DNA of 46,874 nt, from assembly GCF_016908775.1 (NCBI RefSeq), contig NZ_JAFBEP010000025.1:1-46874 (forward strand), written 5' to 3'. Shown here one piece after another: positions 17,407-26,507 of this stretch. Positions within the stretch are counted from its first letter, which is position 1, and each line of letters begins with the position of its first letter. The notes under the pieces are model-generated. The model was not told the DNA's origin, did not search any database, and worked only from the letters and a program-made list of their open reading frames with translations. The DNA is from Defluviitalea raffinosedens (GTDB lineage: Bacteria > Bacillota > Clostridia > Lachnospirales > Defluviitaleaceae). Position numbers and translations under genes: made by a program.

Positions 17407-18981
17407 TTGACAGAGCTTTATAAAGCATTAAAACCTTTACGAAAGAAAATTATTTTGGAAAAATGGATGCAATATATCGTTATTGGCTGCATTGCTGGTA
17501 TGACTTTGGATCTCGGTATTATAGTATTGTCCAAGTGGGTACTGATTCCTAATCTGTTTATAATTCTTGCATCTGTCATTCTTCTTTCATGGCTTTGTGC
17601 CAGCGTAACAGTATTGTTTAAATTGCCTGGGATAGAGGACATAGCTAAAAAAGGTGATGCTTTAGGATATAAAGAGCGTTTCATTACCGCGATTGAAATA
17701 TCACAAAAAGGGGATAACTTTTTAACTCCCATGTACAAATTAGCACTGGAGGATGCAGTTAATGCAGCTAAAAATGCAGATTTTGATAAACGTTATTCTA
17801 TTTCACTTCCTAAGAAAAAATTATGGATCATAGGTATATTGATGGTTGGAACGATTGTTGCAGGGTTTACTCCTAGTCCTGTAAAGTCAAAACTTGAATT
17901 GCAGCTTGAAATAAAAGAAAAAGCGAAATCAGAAATTGTAAAAATAGAAAAGTTGCAAAAAGAATTGGAAAATAACCCTAAAATATCTTCAAAAGAATTA
18001 AAAAGGCTTAATAAAGAGCTGGATACGTTAAAAGCGGATTTAAAGAAAGTGAATACTAAGGGAGAAATTGTTCGTGCATCACAAAGAACTCAGCAGCAAC
18101 TTAAGAAAATTTCTAAAGAGTCGGTTCAAGGCGACTTAAGAAAATTAGGAGAAAAACTATCAAGCCATGAATTAACAAGGGCTCTGGGTGACCAGCTACA
18201 GCAGGGGAATATAGCTGAGATCAGAAAAAATCTGGATGATCTCCAAAACCGGCTGAAGAAAATGGATAAAGATCAAATCCAACAACTGGCAAGCATCTTA
18301 AAAGACGCTGCTAATGAAATAGAAAATAATTCTGAATTACAACAGATTTTAAATGATTATTCACAGGCAGTGAAAAGTGGTGATCTTGAAGGTTTGGCAG
18401 ATGAGTATGAGAAATTAGGCCAAATATTAGAGTATTTGTCTATGGAAAACCAGGATTTAAGAGAAGCCATTGAAAATATCAGCAAAGCAATGGCATCTAA
18501 TAACCCAAATAATAAGGAGAATGAGGAAAACCAACAGCAAAGTCAGGGCAGCGGAACAGAGGAAGAAGAAGGGCAAAAGCAAGGCAGTGAAACTGGTAAA
18601 GGCCAAGGAGAAGGACAGGGCCAAGGACAGGGAACAGGTCAAGGCGAAGGTCAAGGACAAGGAAGCGGAACTGGTCAAGGTCAGGGACAGAACAAAAGTG
18701 GTGGTCAAGGGCGAGGGCAAGGGCATAAGCCCAATGAGAAAATTTATTCAAGGCAAGCTCAAGATAAACAGGATTACGATGCACAGGTTGACGGAATAAA
18801 AAACCAGTCGGGAGATATGCATAAAGTTGATCAAAAAACTATCGGGAACAGAGGAGTATCTGTTCCTTATGAAGAGGTTTACCAACAGTATAGACAAGAT
18901 GCGATTAAATTTTTAGAAGACGATACGATTCCATATGGAATTAAAAATTTAGTGGAGGAATATTTCTCTTCCCTGGAATAA
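17407..18981 (+). CDS. Membrane-anchored coiled-coil protein with Gly/Gln-rich repeat region
   Basis: The protein has about 524 residues. Three hydrophobic segments lie in the N-terminal third (about 20-40, 45-70 and 138-155). A long charged coiled-coil region of about 200 residues follows, rich in LxxLxKxL patterns. Then comes a low-complexity tract of GQGQGQG and GEGQGQG units (about residues 385-440) and a short conserved-looking C terminus. The overall plan resembles DUF4175-type proteins that accompany MoxR/VWA loci, but I do not claim that family. I prefer TTG 17407, which has AAGGA at spacing 10, over the GTG at 17398, which is one base from it. A strong hairpin separates it from the VWA gene. 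Confidence 0.72.
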   Translation: MTELYKALKPLRKKIILEKWMQYIVIGCIAGMTLDLGIIVLSKWVLIPNLFIILASVILLSWLCASVTVLFKLPGIEDIAKKGDALGYKERFITAIEISQKGDNFLTPMYKLALEDAVNAAKNADFDKRYSISLPKKKLWIIGILMVGTIVAGFTPSPVKSKLELQLEIKEKAKSEIVKIEKLQKELENNPKISSKELKRLNKELDTLKADLKKVNTKGEIVRASQRTQQQLKKISKESVQGDLRKLGEKLSSHELTRALGDQLQQGNIAEIRKNLDDLQNRLKKMDKDQIQQLASILKDAANEIENNSELQQILNDYSQAVKSGDLEGLADEYEKLGQILEYLSMENQDLREAIENISKAMASNNPNNKENEENQQQSQGSGTEEEEGQKQGSETGKGQGEGQGQGQGTGQGEGQGQGSGTGQGQGQNKSGGQGRGQGHKPNEKIYSRQAQDKQDYDAQVDGIKNQSGDMHKVDQKTIGNRGVSVPYEEVYQQYRQDAIKFLEDDTIPYGIKNLVEEYFSSLE

Positions 18982-18990
18982 TACATTTGG

Positions 18991-19016
18991 TGCCTGTCTG
19001 TCTCAACAGACAGGCA
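18991..19016 (+). other. Intercistronic hairpin without T-tract
   Basis: A perfect 11-bp stem TGCCTGTCTGT / ACAGACAGGCA with loop CTCA lies between the coiled-coil gene and the VWA gene. No T-run follows. It may act as a processing or mRNA-stability element, setting different expression of the two genes, rather than as a terminator. Confidence 0.7.
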
Positions 19017-19038
19017 TCATTTAAAAAGAGGTGTTTCC

Positions 19039-22000
19039 ATGAATTTTTATAATCCATGGGGTTTTTTAGGGCTTATTGCTATACCCATCATTATTTTGAT
19101 GTATCTTTTAAAGCAAAAGTATGAAGAAGTAAAAGTTCCAAGTGTATTTTTATGGGAGCAGGCATTAAGTTATTCTCAGGCTTATCAACCCTGGCAAAAG
19201 CTTAGGAAAAATCTTTTGCTTTTTATACAGCTTCTTGCAGCAGCTCTGCTTGTAATTGCTTTGGCAAACCCCTATTTGACCGGGAAATGGGAAAAGTCAG
19301 GGAATTACATATTCATTCTTGACAGTTCCATGAGTATGCAGGCAGAAGATGAAAAACCTAATCGGTTTGAAAACGCAAAGAATCAAATGGAACACATTAT
19401 TAACTCTTTGGAGCCCAATGCAGAAATTTCTCTTATAGTGATGGAAAAAGAACCTTATATTCTGGTGAACAAGTCCACTGAAAAAAATACAGTCATAAAA
19501 AAGCTTAGAGAGGTAGAGGTATCCAATACAGAGGCCAACAGTGAAGAAACAGCTTCGTTGGTGCAGGCCCTTTATGAGCAGACAAAAGGAAAAATCTATT
19601 TGTTTTCTGATGAGAATATGTTTGTTCCTGATTTAGATATAGAATTTGTCAAAGTAGGTAAGAACTCTGATAATTGCGGGATTGTATTATTATCTCATTC
19701 AAAGGAAGAAGGGCAATTAGCTGTACTGGTAAGAGTAAAAAATTTTGGAAAGACACCTAGAAAAGTATCTGTGTCCCTTTATGGAGATGAAGAATTTATT
19801 GATGTAAAGGAAGCAGAACTTTCAGCGGATCAGGAATCAAATGTTTTTTTTGCAGGAGTTCCAAAGAATATAGAAATCTTAAAAGCTGAAATCGATTCAG
19901 ATGATGTTTTAAAAACAGACAACATTATGTACGATGTGGTACAAGAAGATGTAAAGCAAAAAGTTTTACTCATTACAGAACAGAACATTTTTTTAGAACA
20001 GATGATGTCCATACTTCCCCAAGTGGAATTATATAAGGGCGATTTTGAAAACCAAGAAGTACCCAAGGGATATTATTTGTATATTTTTGATGGCAAAATG
20101 CCTTCTGTTCTGCCTGAGGACGGACATATACTGATCTTTAATCCTGAAGCGAACAATCCTTTGGTTCAAGTAGAAGGAGAGGTAGAAGTTGATCATATTT
20201 TGCCGTCGGGCAGCAGACTATTTGAATTTATAAAAGAAATGGATTTTGATATTGCTAAAGCCAAGAAAATGGTTCTTCCTGAATGGGGAGAAGAAATTCT
20301 TGGTTCTGATCAAACACCTTTAATTTTCTTTGGAGAATTACAGGAGCAAAAAGTTCTTATCTGCGGTTTTGACTTGCATGATACAGATTTACCGCTAAAA
20401 AAAGAATTTCCTATTTTTATATATAACATCATGCAGTGGTTCATTCCTTCTGAGGCCAATAATCTAAAAAACATCACTGCAGGAGATACCATTGAGTTTG
20501 ATATATTGCCGGAAGCTCGGGAGGTCAATTTAGTAGATCCTAAAGGGAATATTGAGAAATTAGCGCCTCCTTTTCCGGTACAGCCTTATAAAAATATTGA
20601 TGAATTGGGAATATATGTACTTGAACAGAAAGGTGAAAACAGAGATGTTTTTTACTCTTTTGCAGTCAATCCTCCAACAGAATTGGAATCTGATTTGGAC
20701 AGGACTAATCAAGATAATGTCCAAGTTGGTAATAAAGCTTCTGAAGAAGAAAAGATTGCAAGAAATCGTAATTTAAAAAACATATTTATACTCTTAGTGT
20801 TGCTTTTGCTTGTCTTTGAATGGTGGTTATACATTCGAAGAGAAAAGAAAGTATTTCTTACAAGTATTCGATGTATCATTGCGATATTGCTTGTTTTCTC
20901 CTTGATGGGATTTGAAATCAGGAAGACGATCGATGCAACCACCACCATATTTGCCGTAGATCTATCCGATAGTTCTAAAGCATCTATAAAAGAGGCGGAG
21001 AATTTTATTCAGCAAGCCATTGCTTTCAAAAGTGATCACGATGAAGTTGGAATTGTGAGTTTTGGAGGCAATGCAGCAGTGGAAGTGAGCCCAAAGTCAG
21101 AACCAGTTTTTTCAGGATTTGATACGATTATTAATGCGCATTTTACAGATATTTCTCAGGGATTAAAGCTATCTTCTTCTCTTATTCCGGAAGAATCCAA
21201 AAAGCGGATTGTACTCATTTCAGATGGGCAAGAAAATCTGGGAGATGCATTAAGTCAAGCAAAAATCTTGGCAGGGCAGAATATAAAGGTGGATGTAGTT
21301 CCTGTCCAGAAGTCTGTTTCTGATGAAGTACAGATCACGGATTTAACACTTCCCCAGTATTTAAATCTGCATCAGGAATTTAGTGTTCAAATAAGGGTGG
21401 ACAGCTTAGTCGATACTCAGGGAATTTTGAAAATATATAACGGAAAAAATTTAGTAGAGACTCAAAAGGTTAATATTCGAAAAGGACAAAATAGATTTGC
21501 TTTCTCCGACAAAGCTGAAGAAGGGGGAGGCAGAATTTATCGTGTTGAACTGGAAGCGGACAAAGACAGCATGAATGAAAATAATGTAGCTTATGGCTAT
21601 ACTAATGTGGAAGATATTCCCCATTTGCTTTTAATTGAGAAGGACCATAGCGGGGAAGAGATTAGAAAATTGTTGGAAGGGACAAAGGTTGAAATCAATG
21701 CAATTGAACCTTATCTTTCCCCTACCCAAATGGATGAATTGTCCCAGTATGATGGGGTTATTTTAGCCAATATCTCAGGGGATGACTTGGACGAAAAATT
21801 TCTGGGCAATTTAGAGTATTATGTGAGTCATTTGGGAGGAGGAGTAGTCGTAACCGGTGGAGAAAATGCTTACGCTCTGGGGAACTATTTTGATACTCCC
21901 TTGGAGACAATACTGCCGGTAGAAATGGAGTTAAAAGATAAAAACAATATTCCGGATATGGGACTTATGATTGTCACTGACAGGTCCGGAAGTATGGAAG

Positions 22001-23493
22001 AAGCCCCTTATGGTATCTCAAAACTGGAACTGGCAAAAGAAGCGGCTATTCGTGCAGCAGAAGTTCTGCACTCCTTTGATCAAATAGGAGTTATTGCATT
22101 TGATGATATGCCTCAAGAAATTGTAAAGTTTCAAAAAATAGATAATAATCTTGAAAGTATTAAGAATGATATTGCAAGTATTTCGCCTGGAGGAGGAACC
22201 AGTATTATTCCTGCCCTTAGAAAAGCCTATGAAACGCTTTACAGCGCAGATACTAAAGTTAAACATATTATTCTTCTTACAGACGGTCAGGCAGAAAGAT
22301 CAGGATACAGCGAGCTCCTTGGACAAATGAAAGCATCAGGCATCACTTTATCCACAGTAGCTGTGGGAAGATCTTCTGATACAGTTTTATTGGAGGAATT
22401 GGCTCAAAATGGAGGAGGAAGATATTATTATACCGATGAGTTTTCTGATTTGCCTAAAATTTTTATGAAAGAAACGATGATGGCAGGAAAAACTTATATC
22501 AATACCGAAACTTTTTATCCAAAAGTAACAGGAATTTCTCCTATATTGAAGGATATAGAGGAATTGGCGCCACTTCATGGATATATTTCCACAACGCCTA
22601 AAAACCGTGCAGAAGTGATTTTAAAAAGCGAAAAGGATGATCCTGTTTTAGCTGTCTGGAGATACGGATTAGGTAAAACGGCTGTATGGACTTCGGATGT
22701 TCACAATCAGTGGAGTGCTGATTGGCTGTCCTCAGATTCTGGGGTTAGAATTATCAGAAATATGATTTCATGGGTTTTAAGGAAGCCAATGAGTGATACG
22801 ATTAAAGTAGAGGGAAAAGTTATAGGTGATCAGATCGAACTAAGTGCAGAAGTCCAAAATTCAGATCTAACAGAAGAAATTGAAGTGAATGTTGTTAAAC
22901 CGGATTTAACTCAAGAGACTCTGGTGCTTAAACCTACAGCTCCTGGCAAATACACTGGGAGATTTGATGGAAATGATTTGGGAGCTTATATGTTGAATTT
23001 CCAAATTAACAGGAATGGAGAAACAGAATCCATTCATACGGGAATCAATATATCTTATTCTTCAGAATACGATATTCGCAAAATCACTGCAGAAACTACT
23101 CTTTTAAGTAAAATTGCCCAGTTAACAGGGGGAAAGATTTTAACAGATGCAAAAGAAGTCTTTAAGCCTATAGAAGACTCGATTTATGGGAAAAAAGATA
23201 TTACAGAGATCCTGCTTATTCTAAGTCTTTTACTATACCTTTTGGATATCGCCTATAGAAGAGTAGGTTTTATTCACAGTATAATAGACAATGGAATACT
23301 CTTGATTGCTAAAAAAATGAGAAATCGAAAAAAAGAATACAATAAGGAGAAAAGTCAGAAACAGGAACTAAAAAGGTCTAAAACGAAAAAGCCAAAGGTT
23401 AAAGAAAAACAAAAGTCTGTTACCCAAGAACAAATGAAAGAGAATACAAGTATGGTATTATTAAATCAAAAGAGAAAAAGATCAAAGAAGTAG
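19039..23493 (+). CDS. Giant BatA-like membrane protein with three VWA domains
   Basis: The protein has 1484 residues. It begins with a BatA-type N terminus (two helices, about 8-24 and 56-75). VWA domain 1 follows with an intact metal site DSSMS near residue 92. A central pair of helices (about 581-599 and 605-627) leads to VWA domain 2 (DLSDS near 637), an amidotransferase-fold-like segment (GGGVVVTGGENAYALG), and VWA domain 3 (DRSGS near 976). A last helix (about 1388-1406) and a Lys-rich cytoplasmic tail end the protein. It looks like two adjacent Bat/VWA genes fused at their membrane helices. It probably binds ligands outside the membrane through the metal sites. It follows the ABC exporter genes; the ATG has AAAGAGGTG upstream. 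Confidence 0.85.
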   Translation: MNFYNPWGFLGLIAIPIIILMYLLKQKYEEVKVPSVFLWEQALSYSQAYQPWQKLRKNLLLFIQLLAAALLVIALANPYLTGKWEKSGNYIFILDSSMSMQAEDEKPNRFENAKNQMEHIINSLEPNAEISLIVMEKEPYILVNKSTEKNTVIKKLREVEVSNTEANSEETASLVQALYEQTKGKIYLFSDENMFVPDLDIEFVKVGKNSDNCGIVLLSHSKEEGQLAVLVRVKNFGKTPRKVSVSLYGDEEFIDVKEAELSADQESNVFFAGVPKNIEILKAEIDSDDVLKTDNIMYDVVQEDVKQKVLLITEQNIFLEQMMSILPQVELYKGDFENQEVPKGYYLYIFDGKMPSVLPEDGHILIFNPEANNPLVQVEGEVEVDHILPSGSRLFEFIKEMDFDIAKAKKMVLPEWGEEILGSDQTPLIFFGELQEQKVLICGFDLHDTDLPLKKEFPIFIYNIMQWFIPSEANNLKNITAGDTIEFDILPEAREVNLVDPKGNIEKLAPPFPVQPYKNIDELGIYVLEQKGENRDVFYSFAVNPPTELESDLDRTNQDNVQVGNKASEEEKIARNRNLKNIFILLVLLLLVFEWWLYIRREKKVFLTSIRCIIAILLVFSLMGFEIRKTIDATTTIFAVDLSDSSKASIKEAENFIQQAIAFKSDHDEVGIVSFGGNAAVEVSPKSEPVFSGFDTIINAHFTDISQGLKLSSSLIPEESKKRIVLISDGQENLGDALSQAKILAGQNIKVDVVPVQKSVSDEVQITDLTLPQYLNLHQEFSVQIRVDSLVDTQGILKIYNGKNLVETQKVNIRKGQNRFAFSDKAEEGGGRIYRVELEADKDSMNENNVAYGYTNVEDIPHLLLIEKDHSGEEIRKLLEGTKVEINAIEPYLSPTQMDELSQYDGVILANISGDDLDEKFLGNLEYYVSHLGGGVVVTGGENAYALGNYFDTPLETILPVEMELKDKNNIPDMGLMIVTDRSGSMEEAPYGISKLELAKEAAIRAAEVLHSFDQIGVIAFDDMPQEIVKFQKIDNNLESIKNDIASISPGGGTSIIPALRKAYETLYSADTKVKHIILLTDGQAERSGYSELLGQMKASGITLSTVAVGRSSDTVLLEELAQNGGGRYYYTDEFSDLPKIFMKETMMAGKTYINTETFYPKVTGISPILKDIEELAPLHGYISTTPKNRAEVILKSEKDDPVLAVWRYGLGKTAVWTSDVHNQWSADWLSSDSGVRIIRNMISWVLRKPMSDTIKVEGKVIGDQIELSAEVQNSDLTEEIEVNVVKPDLTQETLVLKPTAPGKYTGRFDGNDLGAYMLNFQINRNGETESIHTGINISYSSEYDIRKITAETTLLSKIAQLTGGKILTDAKEVFKPIEDSIYGKKDITEILLILSLLLYLLDIAYRRVGFIHSIIDNGILLIAKKMRNRKKEYNKEKSQKQELKRSKTKKPKVKEKQKSVTQEQMKENTSMVLLNQKRKRSKK

Positions 23494-25194
23494 ATGGATC
23501 AAAAACTGTATTTGAATTCAGAGGTGAGGAGATTGGGCCATTTTGTAAACAGATGTGAAAGATATATGGATGACATTTTATTTGGCTGGGAAAAAAATAT
23601 GATGGACCGAGAATATATCGATCAGCAAAATAGAATCATTGAAGCACCTTCAATTACAATAAAAAATGTTTTGATTGCTTTGGGATATTTTATTGATAAT
23701 GAGAAAGAATCTTTTCTGAATCCATCAGATAAATGCAAGAAAATGATTAGGGATTTGGTTCTTCATATTGTGCAAAAGCATAGTCACAGAGGAACCAAAA
23801 TTCATCATATTCAAGATAGGATTATTCTTTTAAAATATTCGATTATGGAAGTCATTACGAAATGGAAAGTTTTAGAAGAACATGAGTTAAAGTATGTGGG
23901 TGCTTTTTTTGATCATGTCATCAATCAGTTTACAGACATTGCTGTGAATGATTTCCAAACGGCTTTTGAAACATTAGCAAGGCCTATCTTAAATCTCAAC
24001 AATTATGACGAATTATGTGGAGAAATCGTATCTAAAACCTGCTCACTGCTGCCACAGGATTACTGTTCTTTGGTTACTTTTTATAATGATACCCACAGTG
24101 TTCGGATTTCGGATTATACAGGAGAGTTATTCAGTGAACTGATGCACCCTATTGATTGGGAGTTGATTGATAAAGTCAGAAAAGAAAAGATTACGTATAT
24201 GAAAACAGTCAGAAAAAAGGATAGATTACAGGATTGGGCACAGATTTCCGGGCCTATAGAAATCAATAACAAAGTTGTAGGAGTCCTTAGCCTTCATTAC
24301 AGATCTGCTCATCACTTTGATTATGATGAGCAAAAAATGTTGGAAATCTTATGCAGACAGGCGGCTGTTTCCATTCATACTCTTAAATTATATAAAAAGC
24401 TTTCTTATGCTTATCAAAATTCAAAATTCGTGAATGAAGAACTTAGATTAACCAAAAGTCGATTGGAAGAAAGTAATAAAAATCTATTAGAGTTAGATAG
24501 ATTAAAATCCATGTTTATTGCAAACATATCCCATGAATTAAAAACCCCTCTAAATACGATTATTGGTTTTTCTGAACTTCTTATGTCCAGTCTGGAAGAT
24601 AAAATTCCGGAACAGAATTTGAAAGATCTTAATAATATTTACCAAAGCGGTAAATACCTTTTAAGACTCATCAATGACATTTTGGATTTATCAAAAATTG
24701 AAGCCGGAAAAGTTGAGTTTGAAAATGAAGAAGTGGATCTATACGAAATCGTATTAAATGGGGCGATGACATTAAGATCACTGATCGGGGATAAAAACAT
24801 TGAAATTAAATATAATTTTGATCCCAACTTACCTAAAATAATGGGGGATGAAACAAGAATTCAGCAAGTACTTTACAATATTATCGGAAATGCTGCAAAG
24901 TTTACCAATGAAGGCAGTATTACGATTTCTGCCAGGGCGGATTTTGAAAATCAAAGGGCAATTTTTTCTGTTGAGGATACGGGAATAGGGATAAAAAAAG
25001 AAGATCAGAGTAAAGTATTTGAACGTTTTGCTCAGATATCCAATAAGCAATTCAATATTGAAGAAAAAGGCAGTGGATTGGGAATGACGATTGCAAAAGA
25101 GCTTCTTAGCCGAATGGGTGGAGAGATTTGGTTTAAAAGTACTTATAAAAAAGGAACAACATTTTATTTTTCTTTGCCTTTGAATAAACAATAA
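23494..25194 (+). CDS. Soluble GAF-domain sensor histidine kinase
   Basis: The protein has 566 residues with no membrane segment. A helical N-terminal region of unknown type (~170 residues) is followed by a GAF domain (about 175-295) and a short coiled coil. The dimerisation domain has the phospho-acceptor His347 in IANISHELKTPLN. The ATPase domain has intact N (NIIGNAAKF), G1 (DTGIGI) and G2 (GSGLGM) boxes. It should autophosphorylate in response to a cytoplasmic signal. No response regulator is adjacent, so it is an orphan kinase. The ATG follows the VWA stop codon with no gap. A TTG at 23533 with GAGGTG at spacing 6 is a serious alternative start. Confidence 0.88.
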   Translation: MDQKLYLNSEVRRLGHFVNRCERYMDDILFGWEKNMMDREYIDQQNRIIEAPSITIKNVLIALGYFIDNEKESFLNPSDKCKKMIRDLVLHIVQKHSHRGTKIHHIQDRIILLKYSIMEVITKWKVLEEHELKYVGAFFDHVINQFTDIAVNDFQTAFETLARPILNLNNYDELCGEIVSKTCSLLPQDYCSLVTFYNDTHSVRISDYTGELFSELMHPIDWELIDKVRKEKITYMKTVRKKDRLQDWAQISGPIEINNKVVGVLSLHYRSAHHFDYDEQKMLEILCRQAAVSIHTLKLYKKLSYAYQNSKFVNEELRLTKSRLEESNKNLLELDRLKSMFIANISHELKTPLNTIIGFSELLMSSLEDKIPEQNLKDLNNIYQSGKYLLRLINDILDLSKIEAGKVEFENEEVDLYEIVLNGAMTLRSLIGDKNIEIKYNFDPNLPKIMGDETRIQQVLYNIIGNAAKFTNEGSITISARADFENQRAIFSVEDTGIGIKKEDQSKVFERFAQISNKQFNIEEKGSGLGMTIAKELLSRMGGEIWFKSTYKKGTTFYFSLPLNKQ

Positions 25195-25268
25195 AGAGAA
25201 CTATACGTATTTATTAATAACTATATAAAGCATACTATTAGCAATTGGTTTATGAGGAGGCTAAAGAT

Positions 25269-26351
25269 ATGAGTGAAGAAAAGATGATGATCTTAAAAAT
25301 GTTGGAGCAGGGAAAGATTACTCCTAGTGAAGCAACAGAACTTTTGAATGCAGTAAAAGATAAAGAAAAAAATGTCAGACCTACTTCATCTGTTCAAACA
25401 GATTTTGGGAAAAAAGTTGAAATTCTTTCAAAAGACTTAGAACCGAAATTAAAAAAAGCGACTAAAACAATATTAGATAAAACTGCGTATTTTGCAGACA
25501 AACTTTCCAGAACTTTATCAGATTCAAGTACTTTTTCTCCTTTTATTGGAGGTAAAGAAAAGACAGTGGAACTTCATGTAGGAAGTAAATACAATGCGGA
25601 ACTAAGATTCAATGGCAAGAATGGAATGATTTATATTAAAGGATATAATGGTGATAAAATTACGGCAAAGATAAATTATATTCCTAAAGACTCCAGTCAT
25701 GACATAACATTGATTGAATCGGGAAACATTTTTTATTTAAATTATGATGAAGGGTATTTTAACAGGGTAGCAGTGGAGGCATTTGTTCCAGATACGTTGT
25801 TTAAGAAGCTTTATTTGGAAACCAACAATGATCAAATTATTATTGATGGATTTAAAGCAGAGGAAATGACTCTTTATAATTCTAACGGGGCTATAGAACT
25901 TAAAAATATTAAAACAGGAAAGTTAGAAGCAGAAACGAGTAACGGGAGAATACTTCTTGAAAATATCTCAGGAAAATATATGAAAGCAGAAACTTCTAAC
26001 GGAAAGATTCAAGCCAAGCAGTGTGATATTGAAAAAATGGAGCTTGCAACATCTGAAGCTGAAATCTTATTGGATGTAAGTTTAAGCAAGCTAGAAGAAT
26101 CTGATTTTTATCAATGGAGTTTGGAGACATCCAATGGAGCCGTTAAAATGAACACACTAAAAGATTCAAGGGTAGGATACAACTTAAAAGCGAATACATC
26201 TTTAAATGGAGTACAAGTGAATATTGGCAATATGGATTATAAAGTCAATGAAAAAAACTATGTCAAAGGGATTTCTAATCATTATTCCATGGCAGAGAAA
26301 AAGATCAGTCTAGATTTAGAAACATCCAATGCCCCCATTATTATTAATTAG
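25269..26351 (+). CDS. DUF4097 beta-sheet protein with N-terminal SHOCT-like motif (YvlB-like)
   Basis: The protein has 360 residues. The N terminus MILKMLEQGKITPSEATELL is the short helical motif found on Bacillus YvlB-like proteins. The rest is a repeating beta-helix-like DUF4097 region with recurring clauses (LEAETSNGRI, MKAETSNGKI, LETSNGAV). YvlB-type genes are associated with envelope stress in Bacillus; here no direct evidence exists. I use ATG 25269, which follows GAGGAGG at spacing 8; a frame opening at 25245 overlaps that site. A terminator carrying a palindromic repeat follows. Confidence 0.82.
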   Translation: MSEEKMMILKMLEQGKITPSEATELLNAVKDKEKNVRPTSSVQTDFGKKVEILSKDLEPKLKKATKTILDKTAYFADKLSRTLSDSSTFSPFIGGKEKTVELHVGSKYNAELRFNGKNGMIYIKGYNGDKITAKINYIPKDSSHDITLIESGNIFYLNYDEGYFNRVAVEAFVPDTLFKKLYLETNNDQIIIDGFKAEEMTLYNSNGAIELKNIKTGKLEAETSNGRILLENISGKYMKAETSNGKIQAKQCDIEKMELATSEAEILLDVSLSKLEESDFYQWSLETSNGAVKMNTLKDSRVGYNLKANTSLNGVQVNIGNMDYKVNEKNYVKGISNHYSMAEKKISLDLETSNAPIIIN

Positions 26352-26355
26352 TATA

Positions 26356-26386
26356 AAAGCTTCTATTTTAATGGAAGCTTTTTTTT
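26356..26386 (+). terminator. Intrinsic terminator after the DUF4097 gene
   Basis: AAAGCTTC pairs with GAAGCTTT across a short loop, followed by six or more T. The T-run is also the first bases of palindromic repeat copy B. Confidence 0.85.
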
Positions 26387-26427
26387 ATTGCATAGGAAAT
26401 CCCTTCGGATTTCCTATGCAATAAAAA
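26382..26427 (+). repeat. Terminator-tract palindromic repeat, copy B (short form)
   Basis: A 46-bp element has perfect 21-bp arms (TTTTTATTGCATAGGAAATCC and its complement) and the loop CTTC. It starts inside the terminator T-run. The long 3' extension seen in copies A and D is absent. Confidence 0.9.
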
Positions 26428-26467
26428 GATGAAATTTTTCCAGTGCTAGAAGGGGATCTTTATTTTA

Positions 26468-26476
26468 TGGTATAAT
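26468..26476 (+). promoter_or_regulatory. Extended -10 promoter of the SLH gene
   Basis: TGG precedes TATAAT (26471-26476), giving a short leader before GGGGGG and the ATG at 26508. Confidence 0.6.
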
Positions 26477-26507
26477 AATTTAGACATAAATGTTTGGGGG
26501 GATACAT

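Noticed and set aside
18457-18799. Several overlapping frames on both strands across the Gly/Gln tract
   Set aside because: They are shadows of the repetitive codons of the real gene; none has its own start signal.
26382-26427. Treating the 46-bp palindromes as terminators themselves
   Set aside because: On both strands the palindrome's 3' arm ends in A-runs, not T-runs. The terminator is the separate hairpin before it.
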